Assembly: GCA_017535635.1 (NCBI GenBank)
Contig: JAFXTU010000011.1
Span: forward strand, 1-64,000
Direction of reading: 5' to 3'
Source: Oscillospiraceae bacterium
GTDB lineage: Bacteria > Bacillota > Clostridia > Oscillospirales > Oscillospiraceae
Length of the DNA: 64,000 bases
Shown here: piece by piece, positions 47,297-57,060 of the stretch
How the letters are laid out: each line of letters starts with the position of its first letter
Numbering within the stretch: the stretch's first letter is position 1
Notes under the pieces: generated by a model
Databases searched by the model: none
Told to the model about the DNA's origin: nothing
What the model saw: the letters and a program-made list of their open reading frames with translations, nothing else
Translations under genes and position numbers: made by a program

Positions 47297-48523
47297 TTAA
47301 GCTTCCGCCGCGCCGATCAGGATCCGGAGGCAGAGAAGAAAGACCTGCCCGAAGCCCAGGCGCTCCACCGCCGCCGGGGCGGTGACGGGGAGGGTCAGGA
47401 GGGTGCTGCCGTTCCCGTCCAGGACCCGCAGCCGCCCCAGCTCCTGCCCCCGGGCCACCGGGGCCTCCACCCGCTCCTGGACCGTCAGCTCCTTCTGCAC
47501 CCTGGCTGCCTCCTCCTTCCGGAGCAGGAGCTTTGTGTCCCCGGAGAGGACCGGCTGCAGATACTTCTCCCGCCCCAAGGTCACCGCCACCGGGGGCAGG
47601 GCCCCGTCGGGCAGGACGTTCAGGAGGGTCCAGTTTGCGAAGGCGTGGTTCAGCAGCAGCTTCGCTGCCTCGAAGCGCTCGGCGCTGGTCTCGGCATGGA
47701 GCACCACGGCGATGTACTCGGTCCCCTCCCGCTTGGCCGAGGCGGAGAGGCAGTACATGGCCTCCTGGGTGAAGCCGGTCTTCAGCCCGGTGCAGCCCTC
47801 GTAGAAGCGCACCAGCTTGTTGGTGTTGGCGAGGCCGAAGCTCCCGTCCCGGACGCTGTCGGTCCAGATGCCGGTGTAGGCCCGGATGCGCTCGTGGTCC
47901 AGGAGGGCCCGGCTCATGAGGGCGATGTCCCAGGCGCTGGTCAGGTGCTCCCCCTCCGTGGGGAGGCCGGTGCAGTTACTGAACACCGTGTCCCCCATCC
48001 CCAGGGCGGCGGCCTTCTCGTTCATCTTCCCCACGAAGTCCCCCTCCGAGCCGGCCACCGCCTCCGCCAGGACCACGGCGGCGTCGTTGGCGGAGGCCAC
48101 CGCCACGCTTTTCAGCAGGTCCCCGACGCTCATCTGCTCCCCCTCCCTGAGGAAGATCTGGCTGCCTCCCATCTGGGAGGCGTAGGCCGAGCAGGTGAGC
48201 AGGCTCTCTTCCGTGAAGAGCCCCGCGTCCATGGCCTCGCACACCAGCAGCATGGTCATGATCTTGGTGACGCTGGCGGGGGCCAGCCTGGCGTGGGGGT
48301 TGTGCTCGTAGAGGCACTTCCCCGTCTCCCGCTCCATGAGCACCGCCGCCCCCACCCGGGAGGCCACGTCCTCCAGGGAGGCCAGGGCCTCCACGCTCTC
48401 CCAGGGCTCGGGATCAAAGACCTCCTCCGCCGCCTCTTCCGCCGCCCGGACGGGGCAGAGGCCCAGCATGAGGGCAAACAGCAGACAAAAAACCAGGGCC
48501 TTCCGGCCAAATTGAATCCGCAT
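47297..48523 (-). CDS. dacA: D-alanyl-D-alanine carboxypeptidase (penicillin-binding protein 5 type)
   Basis: 408 residues from MRIQFGRK with GGGAG upstream. Signal peptide (1-28). Peptidase S11 motifs in order: SxxK in PASVTKIM, SxN in VASANDAA, KTG in GLKTGFT. A PBP5-C beta domain fills about 300-380 and a C-terminal hydrophobic/amphipathic helix (VFLLCLRILIGAAEA) anchors it to the membrane. Trims the terminal D-Ala from peptidoglycan stem peptides. Divergent from thiI. Confidence 0.92.
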   Translation of the reverse strand: MRIQFGRKALVFCLLFALMLGLCPVRAAEEAAEEVFDPEPWESVEALASLEDVASRVGAAVLMERETGKCLYEHNPHARLAPASVTKIMTMLLVCEAMDAGLFTEESLLTCSAYASQMGGSQIFLREGEQMSVGDLLKSVAVASANDAAVVLAEAVAGSEGDFVGKMNEKAAALGMGDTVFSNCTGLPTEGEHLTSAWDIALMSRALLDHERIRAYTGIWTDSVRDGSFGLANTNKLVRFYEGCTGLKTGFTQEAMYCLSASAKREGTEYIAVVLHAETSAERFEAAKLLLNHAFANWTLLNVLPDGALPPVAVTLGREKYLQPVLSGDTKLLLRKEEAARVQKELTVQERVEAPVARGQELGRLRVLDGNGSTLLTLPVTAPAAVERLGFGQVFLLCLRILIGAAEA

Positions 48524-48559
48524 GATGATCGCTCCCTTCCCTTCCACCTTATGCCCCGG

Positions 48560-48589
48560 TTGACAGGAACATGCCCGCCGGGATAAAAT
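48560..48589 (+). promoter_or_regulatory. Promoter of the thiI-cinA operon
   Basis: Perfect TTGACA, 18-bp spacer, TAAAAT; about 40 bases before the thiI ATG. Confidence 0.75.
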
Positions 48590-48629
48590 GCGGAGGAAAC
48601 CATCAAAGGAAAACGAGGATCAAAAGACC

Positions 48630-49808
48630 ATGAACGATATGCTGCTTTTAAAGCCCGGCGAGCTGGTGCTCAAGGGCCTGAACCGGCACTTTTTCGAGGA
48701 CCGGCTGCGGGCCAATGTGGCCCGGCGGCTGCGGAGCCTGGGGAACTTCCGCATCACCTCCGTCCAGTCCACCATCTACGTGGAGCCCCTGGAGGAGGGG
48801 ATCGACATGGAGGAGGCCCTGCGCCGCTGCAAGCAGGTCTTCGGGATCATCACCGTCTGCCGGGCCGCGGCCTGTCCCAAGGAGAAGGAGGCCATCGCCA
48901 AGCTCGCCGTGGAGTACCTGGGGGACGCTTTGAGCAAGGCCAAAAGCTTCAAGGTGGAGTCCAAGCGCAGCGACAAGACCTTCCCCATGACCTCCATCCA
49001 GCTGAGCCAGTACGTGGCCGCCGCCATCGGGGAAGCTTTTCCCGACCTCCCGGCGGACATGCACCATCCGGAGCTGGAGGTGGACGTGGAGATCCGGGAG
49101 CAGGCGGCCTACGTCCACGCCGGGGGCGAGCCGGGGGCCGGGGGCCTCCCCGTGGGGACCTGCGGGCGGGCGGTGAGCCTCCTCTCCGGGGGGATCGACA
49201 GCCCGGTGTCCACCTGGATGATCGCCCGGAGGGGGGTCCAGATCATCCCGGTCCACTTCTTCTCCTTCCCCTACACCAGCGAGCTGGCCAAGCAGAAGGT
49301 CCTGGACCTGGCGCGGCAGCTCCTTCCCTGGTGCGGGCGGCTCACGGTGGAGGTCATCCCCTTCACCCACATCCAGGAGGAGATCCGGGACAAGTGCCCG
49401 GAGCCCTATTTTACCCTGATCATGCGCCGGTTTATGATGCGCCTCAGTCAGGAAGTGGCCCTCAGTAACGGCTGCGGCGCCCTGGTCACCGGGGAGAACC
49501 TGGGCCAGGTGGCCAGCCAGACCATGGAGGCCATCCGCTGCACGGAAGCGCCGCTGACCCTCCCGGTCCTCCGGCCCCTCATCGGCATGGACAAGGAGGA
49601 GATCATCCGGCAGGCGCGGCGCCTGGGCACCTACGAGACCAGCATCCTCCCCTATGAGGACTGCTGCACCGTCTTCACCCCCAGGCATCCCCGCACCCGC
49701 CCCACCCCCGCCGAGGTGGAGGAAGCGGAGGCCGTGCTGGACGTGGAGGCCCTGGTGAAGGAAGCCCTGGCGGGGACGGAAAGGGTGCAGATCAAATATG
49801 AAAGCTGA
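48630..49808 (+). CDS. thiI: tRNA 4-thiouridine synthetase ThiI
   Basis: 392 residues, full length for the Firmicute form without rhodanese tail. N-terminal ferredoxin-like region (LLLKPGELVLKGLNRHFFEDRL), THUMP domain (about 60-170), then the PP-loop ATPase SLLSGGIDSPVS (about 182-193). Later VTGENLGQVASQT and the acceptor-side CCTVFTPRHP match ThiI. Adenylates U8 of tRNA and inserts sulfur, and may supply sulfur for thiamine. Overlaps cinA by 11 bp. Confidence 0.93.
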   Translation: MNDMLLLKPGELVLKGLNRHFFEDRLRANVARRLRSLGNFRITSVQSTIYVEPLEEGIDMEEALRRCKQVFGIITVCRAAACPKEKEAIAKLAVEYLGDALSKAKSFKVESKRSDKTFPMTSIQLSQYVAAAIGEAFPDLPADMHHPELEVDVEIREQAAYVHAGGEPGAGGLPVGTCGRAVSLLSGGIDSPVSTWMIARRGVQIIPVHFFSFPYTSELAKQKVLDLARQLLPWCGRLTVEVIPFTHIQEEIRDKCPEPYFTLIMRRFMMRLSQEVALSNGCGALVTGENLGQVASQTMEAIRCTEAPLTLPVLRPLIGMDKEEIIRQARRLGTYETSILPYEDCCTVFTPRHPRTRPTPAEVEEAEAVLDVEALVKEALAGTERVQIKYES

Positions 49809-51060
49809 AGCGTGGAGAGGGGAGATCCTCTGCGTGGGGACGGAGCTCCTCTTGGGGGATATTGTGAACACCAACGCCAAGGACCTCTCCGACGCCCTCC
49901 GAAGCTTGGGCATCGGCGTCTACTGGCATACCGTGGTGGGGGACAACCCGGTCAGGCTGCGGCAGGCGGTGGAGGTGGCGAAAGGGCGGGCCAACCTCAT
50001 CATCACCACCGGGGGCCTGGGCCCCACCTACGACGACCTCACCAAGGAGATCGTCTGTGAGACCCTGGGGGCCCCTCTGCGCCTCTATGAGGAGGAGGCG
50101 GAAAAGATCCGGGCCTGGTTCCGGGATTCCGGCCGGGAGATGCCGGAGAACAACATTAAACAGGCGTACCTGCCCGAGGGCTGCACCGTGCTCCCTAACG
50201 GGAACGGCACCGCCCCCGGCTGCGCCTTTGAAGTGAACGGCGTCACCGCCATCCTCCTTCCCGGCCCGCCCCGGGAGATGCGCCTCATGCTGGAGACCGG
50301 GGTGATTCCCTATCTCCGGAGGGAGACGGCGGAGACCCTTCTCAGCCGGGACATCCGTATCTTCGGCCTGGGGGAGAGCGCCGTGGAGGCGCGGCTGCGG
50401 GATTACATGGAGTCCCTCACGAACCCCACTCTGGCCCCCTACGCCGGGACGGCGGAGGTCCGCCTGCGGGTGACGGCGAGGGCAAAGGATGCCGAGACCG
50501 CCCGGGCCATGACGGAGCCGGTGATCGCCCGGGTCCGGGAGGAGCTGGGGGACCTGATCTATGCCATCGACGAACCCAACCTGGAGGCTCTCTGCCTCCG
50601 GCTTCTCCGGGAACGGGGGCTTACCTTCGCCGCCGCCGAGAGCTGCACCGGGGGCCTGATCGCCAAGCGAATCACCGACCTGCCGGGGGCCAGCCGGGTC
50701 TTCATGGGGGGCGTGGTGTCCTATACGAATGAGGTGAAGGCCGCCCTCCTGGGGGTCCCCCAGGCGCTGCTGGACGAGTACGGGGCGGTGAGCAAAGAGG
50801 TAGCCGCCGCCATGGCGGCGGGGGCGCGAAGGGCCTGCATGGCGGATCTCGCCGTCTCCGTCACCGGCTGCGCCGGGCCGGACCCGGACGAGCGGGGCAC
50901 CCCCGTGGGCACCGGCTTCGTGGGCTTCGCCGCCCAGGGGCTTACTTTGGTGAAGCCCATCCAGACGGGGCACGACCGCTCCTGGGGCCGGGTCTACGCC
51001 GCCAGCACCGCCTTCGACCTGATCCGGAGATACCTCACCGGCGCGGCGCTGCCGGGGTGA
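49798..51060 (+). CDS. cinA: CinA-family protein (nicotinamide-nucleotide amidase type)
   Basis: 420 residues. N-terminal MoaB/molybdopterin-binding-like domain (GEILCVGTELLLGDIVNTNA, TTGGLGPTYDDLTKE, LPGPPREM), a linker, and a C-terminal NMN deamidase domain (AAAESCTGGLIAKRITDLPGAS, VTGCAGPDPD). Recycles NMN or hydrolyses ADP-ribose in known relatives. The start lies inside the thiI end, so the pair is translationally coupled. Confidence 0.92.
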   Translation: MKAEAWRGEILCVGTELLLGDIVNTNAKDLSDALRSLGIGVYWHTVVGDNPVRLRQAVEVAKGRANLIITTGGLGPTYDDLTKEIVCETLGAPLRLYEEEAEKIRAWFRDSGREMPENNIKQAYLPEGCTVLPNGNGTAPGCAFEVNGVTAILLPGPPREMRLMLETGVIPYLRRETAETLLSRDIRIFGLGESAVEARLRDYMESLTNPTLAPYAGTAEVRLRVTARAKDAETARAMTEPVIARVREELGDLIYAIDEPNLEALCLRLLRERGLTFAAAESCTGGLIAKRITDLPGASRVFMGGVVSYTNEVKAALLGVPQALLDEYGAVSKEVAAAMAAGARRACMADLAVSVTGCAGPDPDERGTPVGTGFVGFAAQGLTLVKPIQTGHDRSWGRVYAASTAFDLIRRYLTGAALPG

Positions 51061-51138
51061 ATTTTTCCCAAATCCCGGAACCTTTTTCCGTTTTTTCCGT
51101 CCAAAGGAATACCAGATCAAAGAAAAGGAGCGTTTCGT

Positions 51139-53376
51139 ATGAAAAAGCTATTGTGTCTCTGCCTGGCCGTGGTGCTGCTGCTGGGCCTGGGCGTGCCCGC
51201 CGTCGCCGAAGGGGTGGAGGGCAAGGACGAGCAGCTGCGGCGCGTCACCCTCCAGGTGAAGACCACCCTGGACATCGGGGACGACTACACCTCCTTCAAT
51301 GGGGACCCCTATGACCGGGGGGAGACCACCTGGTGGTATCTCAGCTGGTATAAGGACGAGGAGGGCCTGAACGTCACCTGTGACAGCGCGGGCAAGGTCT
51401 ACTCCATGAACCGCTATTTCTACGATGAAAGCTATAGCTACAGCTATACCCCTTCCCTCCATTTCCCCGCCTTCGGCTATACCCAGGCCCTGGCGGCGGC
51501 GAAAAAGTTCCTGCCCACGGTGCTGGGCCCGGGGGAGGACGCGGTTTTCGCGCCCCGGCAGGACAGCCTCCAGGAGCGGAGCCGCTATAACCTTTACGGG
51601 ACCCTGACCCTGAACGGCGTGGAGACGGAGATCGGCCTCAGCCTCAATTTCCGCACCTCCGACGGGCTCCTCCTCTCCTTCTACCGGGACGATTCGGAGC
51701 AGCTCATTTCCGGCCCCGTCCCCTCCGCCTCTCCCGCTTTCAGCGCCAAGGAGGCCCTGCCCAAGTTCTCCGAGGCCGTCACCGGAAGCCTGGAGTGGGC
51801 CTATACGGACTACGAGAAGCACGAAGTGCGGCTCACCTATCAGCTGGGCCTGGACTACGGCGTGATGCTGGACGCCCAGACCGGGGAGCTTTTTGACCGC
51901 TGGAATAATTTCCGGGGCTATTCCAACGCCGCCGGCGGCGCCATGCCGGAGGAGGCCGCCGCGGCGGACATGGAAAAGGGCCTCACCGCCGTGGAGCTGG
52001 CCGGGGCGGAGAAGCTGGAGGGCGTCCTGGACGGGGAAGCCCTGCTGGCCGCCGCCAGAGCCGAGAGCGCCTTCGGCATCACGGAGGACTACGTCCTGGG
52101 GAGCGTGAACTACCGGGCGGCCGAGGCCGCCGTGGACCCCGCCACCCTGGAGGAGGGGCAGGAGACCGACGACAGCGTGACCGCCTCCTTCACCCTGGTG
52201 AAGACCCTCACCGGCCCCGGCGACGGGCTGACGAAGGAGGAGTACGACGAGCTTACGGAGTCGGGCTATACCCCCACCATCTATAAATACTTCACCGCCG
52301 ACGCGAACACCGGAGAAATCCGGGGCCTCAGTACCTCCTACTACGGCTTCGGCTGGAAGGAGCGGGAGGCGGAGGAGGAGCCCGCCATCTCCGGGATCGC
52401 CCTGGGCTTCCTGGAGGCGCAGTATGGGGACTGGCTTCCCCTCTGCGAGCTGACTTCTGCCTCTCAGAGCAGATGGTCTTCCCCCCAGAACTACTTCACC
52501 TACACCCGCATGGAGGCGGGCTATCCCTGCCCCATGAATACGATCAGCGTCACCACCAACCTGGAGACCGGTTTTGTGGACGCCTTCTCCTGCGATTGGG
52601 ACGAGGAGCTCTCCTTCGGTCCCGCCGGGCCGGTAGTGGGAGAGGACGCGGCCCGGGAGAGCTTCCTTAAGTGCTATGAGGCTGCCCTCCGCTACGTCCT
52701 GGTCCCCCAGGACCCGGAAAACTGGGAAACCGCCTATTCCTGGCGGCTTGTCTACCTGGCCGACATCTCCGACGGCTGGGTGAAAGGCGTGGACGCCGTC
52801 ACCGGCGAGGCGAATTACCTGAGCTGGAGCGAAGAGGAGCTGAGCCTCCCCTATACGGATCTGGAGGGCAGCTACGCCAAAAAGGAGATTGAGACCCTGG
52901 CCGGGTACGGCGTGCGTTTCTACGGGGTGGAGGAGTTCCTGCCCAGAGCGGAGGTCACGGAGCTGGATATGCTGCTGCTGATGCTCTCCGCCCGGGGAAC
53001 GAGGATGGACTACAGCGAGGCCCTGGGCTATGCCGAGGCCGGGGATGAGGAAGCCCTGCGCTGGATCTACAGCGAGGGCTATGCCCAGGGCTTTATCGCC
53101 TCCAAGGAGCAGGCCCCCTTCCGCAGTGTGACCCGGACGGAGCTCTGCCGCTGCTTTGTGGGCCTCAGCGGCCTGAGCGAGGCCGCGGCGCTGCCGGGCA
53201 TTTTCCGCACCGGCTTTGCCGATGAGGACAGCATCCCCGAAGCCGATCTGGGCTATGTGGCCATCGCCAAGGGCCTGGGCGTGGTGCAGGGGGACTCGGA
53301 CGGCGCCTTCCGCCCGGAGGACACCGCCACCCGGCAGGAGCTGGCCGTGATGCTCTACCGGTATCTTTCCAGGTAA
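51139..53376 (+). CDS. Exported YcdB/YcdC-like protein with C-terminal SLH domains
   Basis: 745 residues, AAGGAG before the ATG. Signal peptide (1-24). Residues about 40-560 contain PepSY-like YcdB/YcdC segments (SAKEALPKFSEAV, GYTQALAAAKKFLP, LDAQTGELFDRW, VDAVTGEANYL). The end holds SLH repeats (ETLAGYGVRFYGVEEFLP, AIAKGLGVVQGDSDGAFRPE, TRQELAVMLYRYL) for attachment to the wall polymer. PepSY-type modules are thought to bind or inhibit peptidases; the precise role is unknown. Single gene with a strong terminator. Confidence 0.85.
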   Translation: MKKLLCLCLAVVLLLGLGVPAVAEGVEGKDEQLRRVTLQVKTTLDIGDDYTSFNGDPYDRGETTWWYLSWYKDEEGLNVTCDSAGKVYSMNRYFYDESYSYSYTPSLHFPAFGYTQALAAAKKFLPTVLGPGEDAVFAPRQDSLQERSRYNLYGTLTLNGVETEIGLSLNFRTSDGLLLSFYRDDSEQLISGPVPSASPAFSAKEALPKFSEAVTGSLEWAYTDYEKHEVRLTYQLGLDYGVMLDAQTGELFDRWNNFRGYSNAAGGAMPEEAAAADMEKGLTAVELAGAEKLEGVLDGEALLAAARAESAFGITEDYVLGSVNYRAAEAAVDPATLEEGQETDDSVTASFTLVKTLTGPGDGLTKEEYDELTESGYTPTIYKYFTADANTGEIRGLSTSYYGFGWKEREAEEEPAISGIALGFLEAQYGDWLPLCELTSASQSRWSSPQNYFTYTRMEAGYPCPMNTISVTTNLETGFVDAFSCDWDEELSFGPAGPVVGEDAARESFLKCYEAALRYVLVPQDPENWETAYSWRLVYLADISDGWVKGVDAVTGEANYLSWSEEELSLPYTDLEGSYAKKEIETLAGYGVRFYGVEEFLPRAEVTELDMLLLMLSARGTRMDYSEALGYAEAGDEEALRWIYSEGYAQGFIASKEQAPFRSVTRTELCRCFVGLSGLSEAAALPGIFRTGFADEDSIPEADLGYVAIAKGLGVVQGDSDGAFRPEDTATRQELAVMLYRYLSR

Positions 53377-53390
53377 AACAAACGGAACCC

Positions 53391-53426
53391 AACAGGCGAG
53401 GGGCGTACGCTCCCCGCCTGTTTTTT
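53391..53426 (+). terminator. Intrinsic terminator
   Basis: AACAGGCG stem with GC-rich top and complement CGCCTGTT, followed by TTTTTTCTT. Confidence 0.9.
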
Positions 53427-53440
53427 CTTCCCGAAAGGGC

Positions 53441-53469
53441 TACCCACGGGAAGAAAAATATGATACAAT
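53441..53469 (+). promoter_or_regulatory. Promoter before the lipoprotein/two-component genes
   Basis: Weak TACCCA -35, 17-bp spacer, TACAAT preceded by TG one base upstream (extended -10). Confidence 0.55.
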
Positions 53470-53514
53470 ACAAAGATAGGAAAGTATGCGCCATTCGGCG
53501 GAGAGAGGGACTCC

Positions 53515-54828
53515 ATGAAACGCCTGCGACCGCTGCTCCCGGCCCTTGCGCTCCTGCTGCTCCTTGGCGGCTGCAGCCTGGGGGGGAGCATCGAAAAGCT
53601 CTACAGCCTGCCCCAGATGCCCGACGAGTATCTGGAGCTGCAGCACGCCATTGACGCCGTGCTCTCCGCCGGCGCGGTCTACTCCGCCCCGGTGGACGGG
53701 GTCCACCGGCAGAGCGTCCAGCTCGTTGACCTGAACGGCGACGGGACGGAGGAGGCCGTGGCCTTCTTCAGCGCCGCCGGGGAAAAGCCTCTGAAGATCT
53801 GGTTCTTCCGCCAGCGGGAGGGGAGCTACGAGCGGGCCGCCGTCATCGAGGGGGACGGCAGCAGCATCGAGAGCATCGACTATGTGGACCTGGACGGCGA
53901 CGGCTGGCTGGAGGCCGTGGTGGGCTGGGGCATGGGCCCGGAGCTGAAAATGCTGGAGATTTGCTCCCTCAAGGGCTTCCAGGTCTCTTCCCTGGCCGCG
54001 GCGGACTACACCCGCTACCTCAGCGCCGACCTGGACGGGAACGGGAAACGGGAGCTTCTGGCCGTCCGCCGGGGCACGGCGGAGACGCCCGGCAGCGTCA
54101 CCCTCTACTCCCTGGCCGGGGACGGGGAGCTGGTCTCCGCCACCCAGCGCCTGTCCGGAGGCATGGACGGCATCACCAAGCTCGCCGCCGGCGCCCTGCG
54201 GGACCTGCCCGGCGCATTCTTCGTGGAGGGCAGCTGCCAGGGGGGCCTGGTGACGGATATCCTCACCTACGAGCACGGGGTGCTGAATAACATCACCCTG
54301 GACCCGGCCACCGGCGTCAGCGAGGGGACGCTGAGAGCCTCCACGGCGGCCTTTCAGGACCTGCTGGGGGACGGAGCGCTTCTGATCCCCATCCCCAGGG
54401 CCCTCCCCGCCCAGGGGGAGACGGTCTACCGGGTCCTGGACTGGTACGGCTACAACAGCCGGGGCAAGCGGACCATCGTCTGCACCACCTTCCACAACTA
54501 CTCCGACAGCTGGTATCTGGTCCTGCCCGACGACTGGGGCCCCATCAGCGTCCGGCGGCAGGATTCCGACGGGGGCGAGCGGGCCGTGGTCTTCTCCCTC
54601 TGGAACGGGGAGGAGGAGCCGGTCACGGATTTCCTCACCGTCTATGCCCTCAGCGGAGAGAACCGGGAGGAGCTGGCGGGAAAGCCGGACCGGACCGTGA
54701 TCCGCGCCGCCGGAGAGACCATCTACGCGGCCTCCTTCACCAATCGGGAGGATTGGCCCGGCGGGCCGGACCTCACCTGGCTCCGGCAGAATTTTCATCT
54801 GATCTATTCCGAGTGGATCGCCCAATAA
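53515..54828 (+). CDS. Lipoprotein with VCBS/FG-GAP-like repeats
   Basis: 437 residues. Lipoprotein signal (1-20, lipobox LLGGC). Three short Ca2+-type motifs recur about 60 residues apart: DLNGDGTEE, DLDGDGWLE and DLDGNGKRE, as in FG-GAP/VCBS beta-propeller repeats. The rest is beta-rich (TIVCTTFHNYSDSWYLVLPD). It sits on the outer face of the membrane. It lies 28 bases before the response regulator of a two-component pair and may be its extracellular accessory sensor. Confidence 0.8.
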   Translation: MKRLRPLLPALALLLLLGGCSLGGSIEKLYSLPQMPDEYLELQHAIDAVLSAGAVYSAPVDGVHRQSVQLVDLNGDGTEEAVAFFSAAGEKPLKIWFFRQREGSYERAAVIEGDGSSIESIDYVDLDGDGWLEAVVGWGMGPELKMLEICSLKGFQVSSLAAADYTRYLSADLDGNGKRELLAVRRGTAETPGSVTLYSLAGDGELVSATQRLSGGMDGITKLAAGALRDLPGAFFVEGSCQGGLVTDILTYEHGVLNNITLDPATGVSEGTLRASTAAFQDLLGDGALLIPIPRALPAQGETVYRVLDWYGYNSRGKRTIVCTTFHNYSDSWYLVLPDDWGPISVRRQDSDGGERAVVFSLWNGEEEPVTDFLTVYALSGENREELAGKPDRTVIRAAGETIYAASFTNREDWPGGPDLTWLRQNFHLIYSEWIAQ

Positions 54829-54856
54829 GCCCAAGGAAAGGGAGGGGAGGACGACT

Positions 54857-55546
54857 ATGAAAAAGGTTCTGGTCCTGGAGGACGAGGCGGCCATCCGCAG
54901 CTTTCTCGTCATCAATCTGAAGCGCTCCGGCTACGAGCCCCTGGAGGCCGGCACCGGGGCGGAGGCCTTCGAGCAGCTGAGGCTGAATCCGGACGTGAAG
55001 GTGGCCCTGCTGGACATCATGCTGCCGGATACCGACGGCTTCGAGGTCTGCCGGAAGATCCGGGCCTCCGGGAGCAAGATGGGCATCATCATGCTCACCG
55101 CCCGGACCCAGGAGATGGACAAGGTCACCGGCCTGATGACCGGGGCGGACGACTACGTCACCAAGCCCCTGGCCTCCATCGCCGAGCTCACCGCGAGAGT
55201 GGACGCCCTCTACCGCCGGGTGGGCGGGGACGACCTGGCCGAGACCGGGGAGGTGGTCCGGGGGCCCTTCCGGCTCAACACCCGCAACCGCACCCTGGAA
55301 AAAAACGGGGAGCGCATCCGCCTCACCCAGGTGGAGTACGCCATCGTGAAGCTCTTCATGGACAACCCCGGCAAGGCCCTGAGCCGGGAGGAGATCCTGG
55401 CCTCCGTCTGGGGGGAGGACTATGTGGGGGACCTGAAGATCGTGGACGTGAACATCCGCCGCCTTCGCCTCAAGGTGGAGGACGACCCCCAGACTCCCTC
55501 CTGCATCACCACCGTCTGGGGCTACGGGTATAAGTGGGGCTTCTGA
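54857..55546 (+). CDS. OmpR/PhoB-family response regulator
   Basis: 229 residues, GGGAGGGGAGG upstream. Receiver domain (1-118: VLVLEDEAAIR, phospho-acceptor Asp in LLDIMLPDTDG, Lys in TKPL) and winged-helix DNA-binding domain (about 130-228, with the recognition region VDVNIRRLRLKVEDD and the WGYGYKW wing). The stop overlaps the kinase start (TGATG). Target genes unknown; the PhoB type fits control of envelope or nutrient genes. Confidence 0.93.
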   Translation: MKKVLVLEDEAAIRSFLVINLKRSGYEPLEAGTGAEAFEQLRLNPDVKVALLDIMLPDTDGFEVCRKIRASGSKMGIIMLTARTQEMDKVTGLMTGADDYVTKPLASIAELTARVDALYRRVGGDDLAETGEVVRGPFRLNTRNRTLEKNGERIRLTQVEYAIVKLFMDNPGKALSREEILASVWGEDYVGDLKIVDVNIRRLRLKVEDDPQTPSCITTVWGYGYKWGF

Positions 55547-57015
55547 TGCGGAAACGGAAATTCCGCCTCCTTCGGGTGCGGGGCCTTCGGAACCGCTGGA
55601 TGCTCAGCAGCATGCTCATCATCCTGCTCCTGGTCCTTCTGGGGCTCAGCGCCTACGGGGTGGCCATCGGCGGCTACTACTACAGCGGCGTGAGAACGGC
55701 GCTGCGGTCGAAGGCCTCCTCTTCCTCCGCCTTCTTCTCCAACTACGTCACCCGGACCTACGCGGAATACTACCAGAGCGCCTACCGCTACACCAGCCTC
55801 TTCGACGAGCGGGACCGGCTGGACCTGCAGTTCATCAGCTCCTCCGGGCGGATCGAGGTCTCCACCTACGGACTGACCGCCGGGACCCAGCCCGGCACGG
55901 AGGACATCGCCAAGGCCCTGGAAACGGGGGAGGCCGCCACCTTCCTGGGGCGGGACCCCTCCACCGGGGAGCGGATCGCCGCCGTCTCCAGCCCCCTGGT
56001 GTACGGGGACGGGCGCATCATGGGGGTCATCCGATACGTCACCAGCCTCCGGCTGGTGGACCGGCAGGTGCTGGTCAGCATCCTCATCGCCGTGGGCATC
56101 GGCCTGGGGCTCCTGCTCATCGTCTTCCTCACGAACCTGGTGTTCATCCGCAGCATCGTCACCCCCATCGGGGAGGTGACGGCCATGACCCGGCACATCG
56201 CCGACGGGGGCTACGGCAGCCAGATCGAGAACCGCTACGAGGACGAGATGGGGGAGATGGTGGACGCCATCAACGACCTGTCCATTCAGATCAGCCAGTC
56301 CGAGAAGGTGAAGACGGAGTTCATCTCCTCCGTCTCCCACGAGCTGCGCACTCCCCTCACCGCCATCACCGGCTGGACGGAGACCCTGAGCTACGACGAG
56401 AGCCTGGACGCCGAGACGCGGCAGAAGGGCCTGGCCATCGTGCTGGAGGAGGCGCGGAGGCTCACCAACATGGTGGAGGAGCTGCTGGTGTTCACCCGCA
56501 TCGAGGACGGGCGCTTCACCGTGAACATCGAGAAGCTGGACATCGAGGCGGAGCTGGAGGACACCATCTTCACCTGCCGGGAGCTGATGCGCCAGGAGGG
56601 CATATCCCTGGAGTACACGCCCCCGGAGGAGGAGATCCCCGTCATCCCCGGGGACCCGGAGCGATTAAAGCAGGTGATCCTGAACATCCTGGACAACGCC
56701 GCCAAGCACGGGGGCAGCGGGAAGCGCATCGTGGTGACCCTCTCCCTCCAGAAGAATTACCAGGACTCCGGCCGGGATTTCGTCTGCATCCGGGTCCGGG
56801 ACTTCGGCCCCGGCATCCCCCCGGACGAGCTGGGGAACGTGAAGCTGAAATTCTACCGGGGCAGCAGCAAGGCCCGGGGGAGCGGCATCGGTCTCGCGGT
56901 CTGCGACGAGATCGTGAGGCTCCACAACGGCCTCCTGGACATCGACAACGCCGCCGACGGGGGCTGCGTCGTGTCGGTGCGGCTGCCGGCGGGGCAGTTG
57001 ATAGTTAATAGTTGA
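55546..57015 (+). CDS. Membrane sensor histidine kinase
   Basis: 489 residues from the ATG overlapping the regulator stop. Two membrane helices (about 20-45 and 165-190) enclose an extracytoplasmic sensor; then HAMP, HisKA with phospho-acceptor SSVSHELRTPL, and HATPase_c with N box (ILNILDNAAKHGG), G1 (DFGPGIP) and G2 (SGIGLAVCDEI). The last residues (LIVNS) and the stop codon are encoded by a heptamer repeat, so the original C-terminus was replaced or trimmed there. Partner of the preceding OmpR-type regulator. Confidence 0.92.
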   Translation: MRKRKFRLLRVRGLRNRWMLSSMLIILLLVLLGLSAYGVAIGGYYYSGVRTALRSKASSSSAFFSNYVTRTYAEYYQSAYRYTSLFDERDRLDLQFISSSGRIEVSTYGLTAGTQPGTEDIAKALETGEAATFLGRDPSTGERIAAVSSPLVYGDGRIMGVIRYVTSLRLVDRQVLVSILIAVGIGLGLLLIVFLTNLVFIRSIVTPIGEVTAMTRHIADGGYGSQIENRYEDEMGEMVDAINDLSIQISQSEKVKTEFISSVSHELRTPLTAITGWTETLSYDESLDAETRQKGLAIVLEEARRLTNMVEELLVFTRIEDGRFTVNIEKLDIEAELEDTIFTCRELMRQEGISLEYTPPEEEIPVIPGDPERLKQVILNILDNAAKHGGSGKRIVVTLSLQKNYQDSGRDFVCIRVRDFGPGIPPDELGNVKLKFYRGSSKARGSGIGLAVCDEIVRLHNGLLDIDNAADGGCVVSVRLPAGQLIVNS

Positions 57016-57032
57016 TAGTTAATAGTTAATAG
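56998..57032. repeat. Five heptamer repeats TTRATAG
   Basis: TTGATAG, TTAATAG, TTGATAG, TTAATAG, TTAATAG in direct tandem. The run covers the 3' end and stop codon of the histidine kinase gene and the start of the gap to the next gene. Every unit carries stop codons, so any read-through is closed in more than one frame. Confidence 0.85.
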
Positions 57033-57060
57033 TGAACTGTTCGTGGAGAATGAAACCTAT